DNA of 64,000 nucleotides from NCBI RefSeq assembly GCF_030758315.1, contig NZ_CP132336.1, forward strand, positions 3,749,001 through 3,813,000. Reading direction: 5' to 3'. A model generated the notes under the pieces. That model made no database searches and had not been told where the DNA came from. It saw only the letters and a list, made by a program, of their open reading frames with translations. Position numbers and translations under genes: made by a program. This DNA comes from Pararhizobium sp. IMCC3301. GTDB taxonomy: Bacteria > Pseudomonadota > Alphaproteobacteria > Rhizobiales > GCA-2746425. Positions 63,776 to 64,000 of this stretch are shown here, piece by piece. Position 1 is the first letter of the stretch, and every line of letters starts with the position of its first letter.

Positions 63776-64000
63776 GCTCCCTGCCGGATAGGCAGCTGAG
63801 AGGTCATACGCGCAGTTGACAAAATCAAGACCCTCGCTCCCTGCCGGATAGGCAGCTGAGAGGTTATCTTCATACTCTTTCGCCCATTCCCACAAGCTCC
63901 CTGCCGGATAGGCAGCTGAGAGAACCACCACTCTGCATTGTTTACGTGCCTATCAGCTCCCTGCCGGATAGGCAGCTGAGAGAATACGACGAAGAGATGT
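63776..64000 (+). CRISPR. Type I-F CRISPR array, cut off by window edge
   Basis: Four repeats with 28-bp units start at 63776, 63836, 63896 and 63956, an exact 60-bp period with 32-bp spacers (three complete, the fourth partial). The repeat is 5'-GCTCCCTGCC then GGATA then GGCAGCTGAGAG plus a last base that is G, G, A, A in turn. Its stem CTGCC/GGCAG and 28/32 geometry are those of type I-F repeats (classical GTTCACTGCCGTATAGGCAGCTAAGAAA, cited in two parts: GTTCACTGCC / GTATAGGCAGC...). The plus strand is the crRNA sense, so the leader side is on the left. The array continues beyond 64000. Confidence 0.97.

Noticed and set aside
63679-63931. Short minus-strand ORFs crossing the array with repeated SAAYPAGS peptides
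   Set aside because: They are translations of the CRISPR repeats, not proteins.

Overview
The window looks like a chromosomal segment of an alphaproteobacterium, most probably of the order Hyphomicrobiales (Rhizobiales). The basis is gene content and neighbour order known from that group: hflK-hflC-DUF2065-degP next to serB, miaA and ilvBH; a polyprenyl synthase beside DUF2007, an N6-adenine methyltransferase, an S49 peptidase and glyQ-glyS; fabI, phosphatase, aroC, ribB; and a TIGR02301-like gene near a Nudix gene. The genus cannot be named from the sequence alone.

Positions 1-51,355 are ordinary core genome. They hold branched-chain amino acid synthesis (ilvBH, with a ribosome-mediated attenuator and a 17-codon leader peptide), tRNA modification (miaA), serine synthesis (serB), periplasmic and membrane quality control (degP, hflKC), cytochrome c maturation (ccmC, ccmD, ccmG), isoprenoid synthesis (ispE, polyprenyl synthase), glycyl-tRNA synthetase, a flippase, a run of small envelope proteins, fatty acid, chorismate and riboflavin synthesis, a Bcr/CflA exporter, a DsbA-like oxidoreductase, a candidate 6S RNA ahead of 5-formyltetrahydrofolate cyclo-ligase, an aminotransferase/LysE pair, a DUF898-M48-DUF1499 membrane cluster, bioY, and the threonine-degrading pair kbl-tdh. 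Several proteins are built in unusual ways: an outer-membrane protein with two beta-barrel domains in tandem, a TPR protein ending in a LysM domain, a coiled-coil protein with about seven 21-residue repeats, and a RibB whose GTP-cyclohydrolase-like domain lacks the zinc cysteines.

From a tRNA-Gln gene (51,281) to the right edge the character changes to accessory DNA. A large serine recombinase, DUF2924 and DUF3489 form a coupled operon reading toward the tRNA. A small ORF with a strong ribosome binding site follows, then a WYL-domain regulator. Divergent from the regulator is a complete type I-F CRISPR-Cas operon in the order cas8f-cas5f-cas7f-cas6f-cas1-cas2/3, directly followed by a CRISPR array of 28-bp repeats and 32-bp spacers that runs off the window.

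The CRISPR locus is the most notable system here. The gene order differs from the classical cas1-cas2/3-csy1-4 order. Cas8f is short and recognisable mainly by one conserved motif. The regulator/cas8f gap carries two copies of a 22-bp direct repeat exactly 30 bp apart, which could be the operator of the WYL protein, a fold known from regulators of other phage-defence systems (BrxR, CapW). The working picture is a mobile, possibly regulated type I-F variant carried on a tRNA-linked island.
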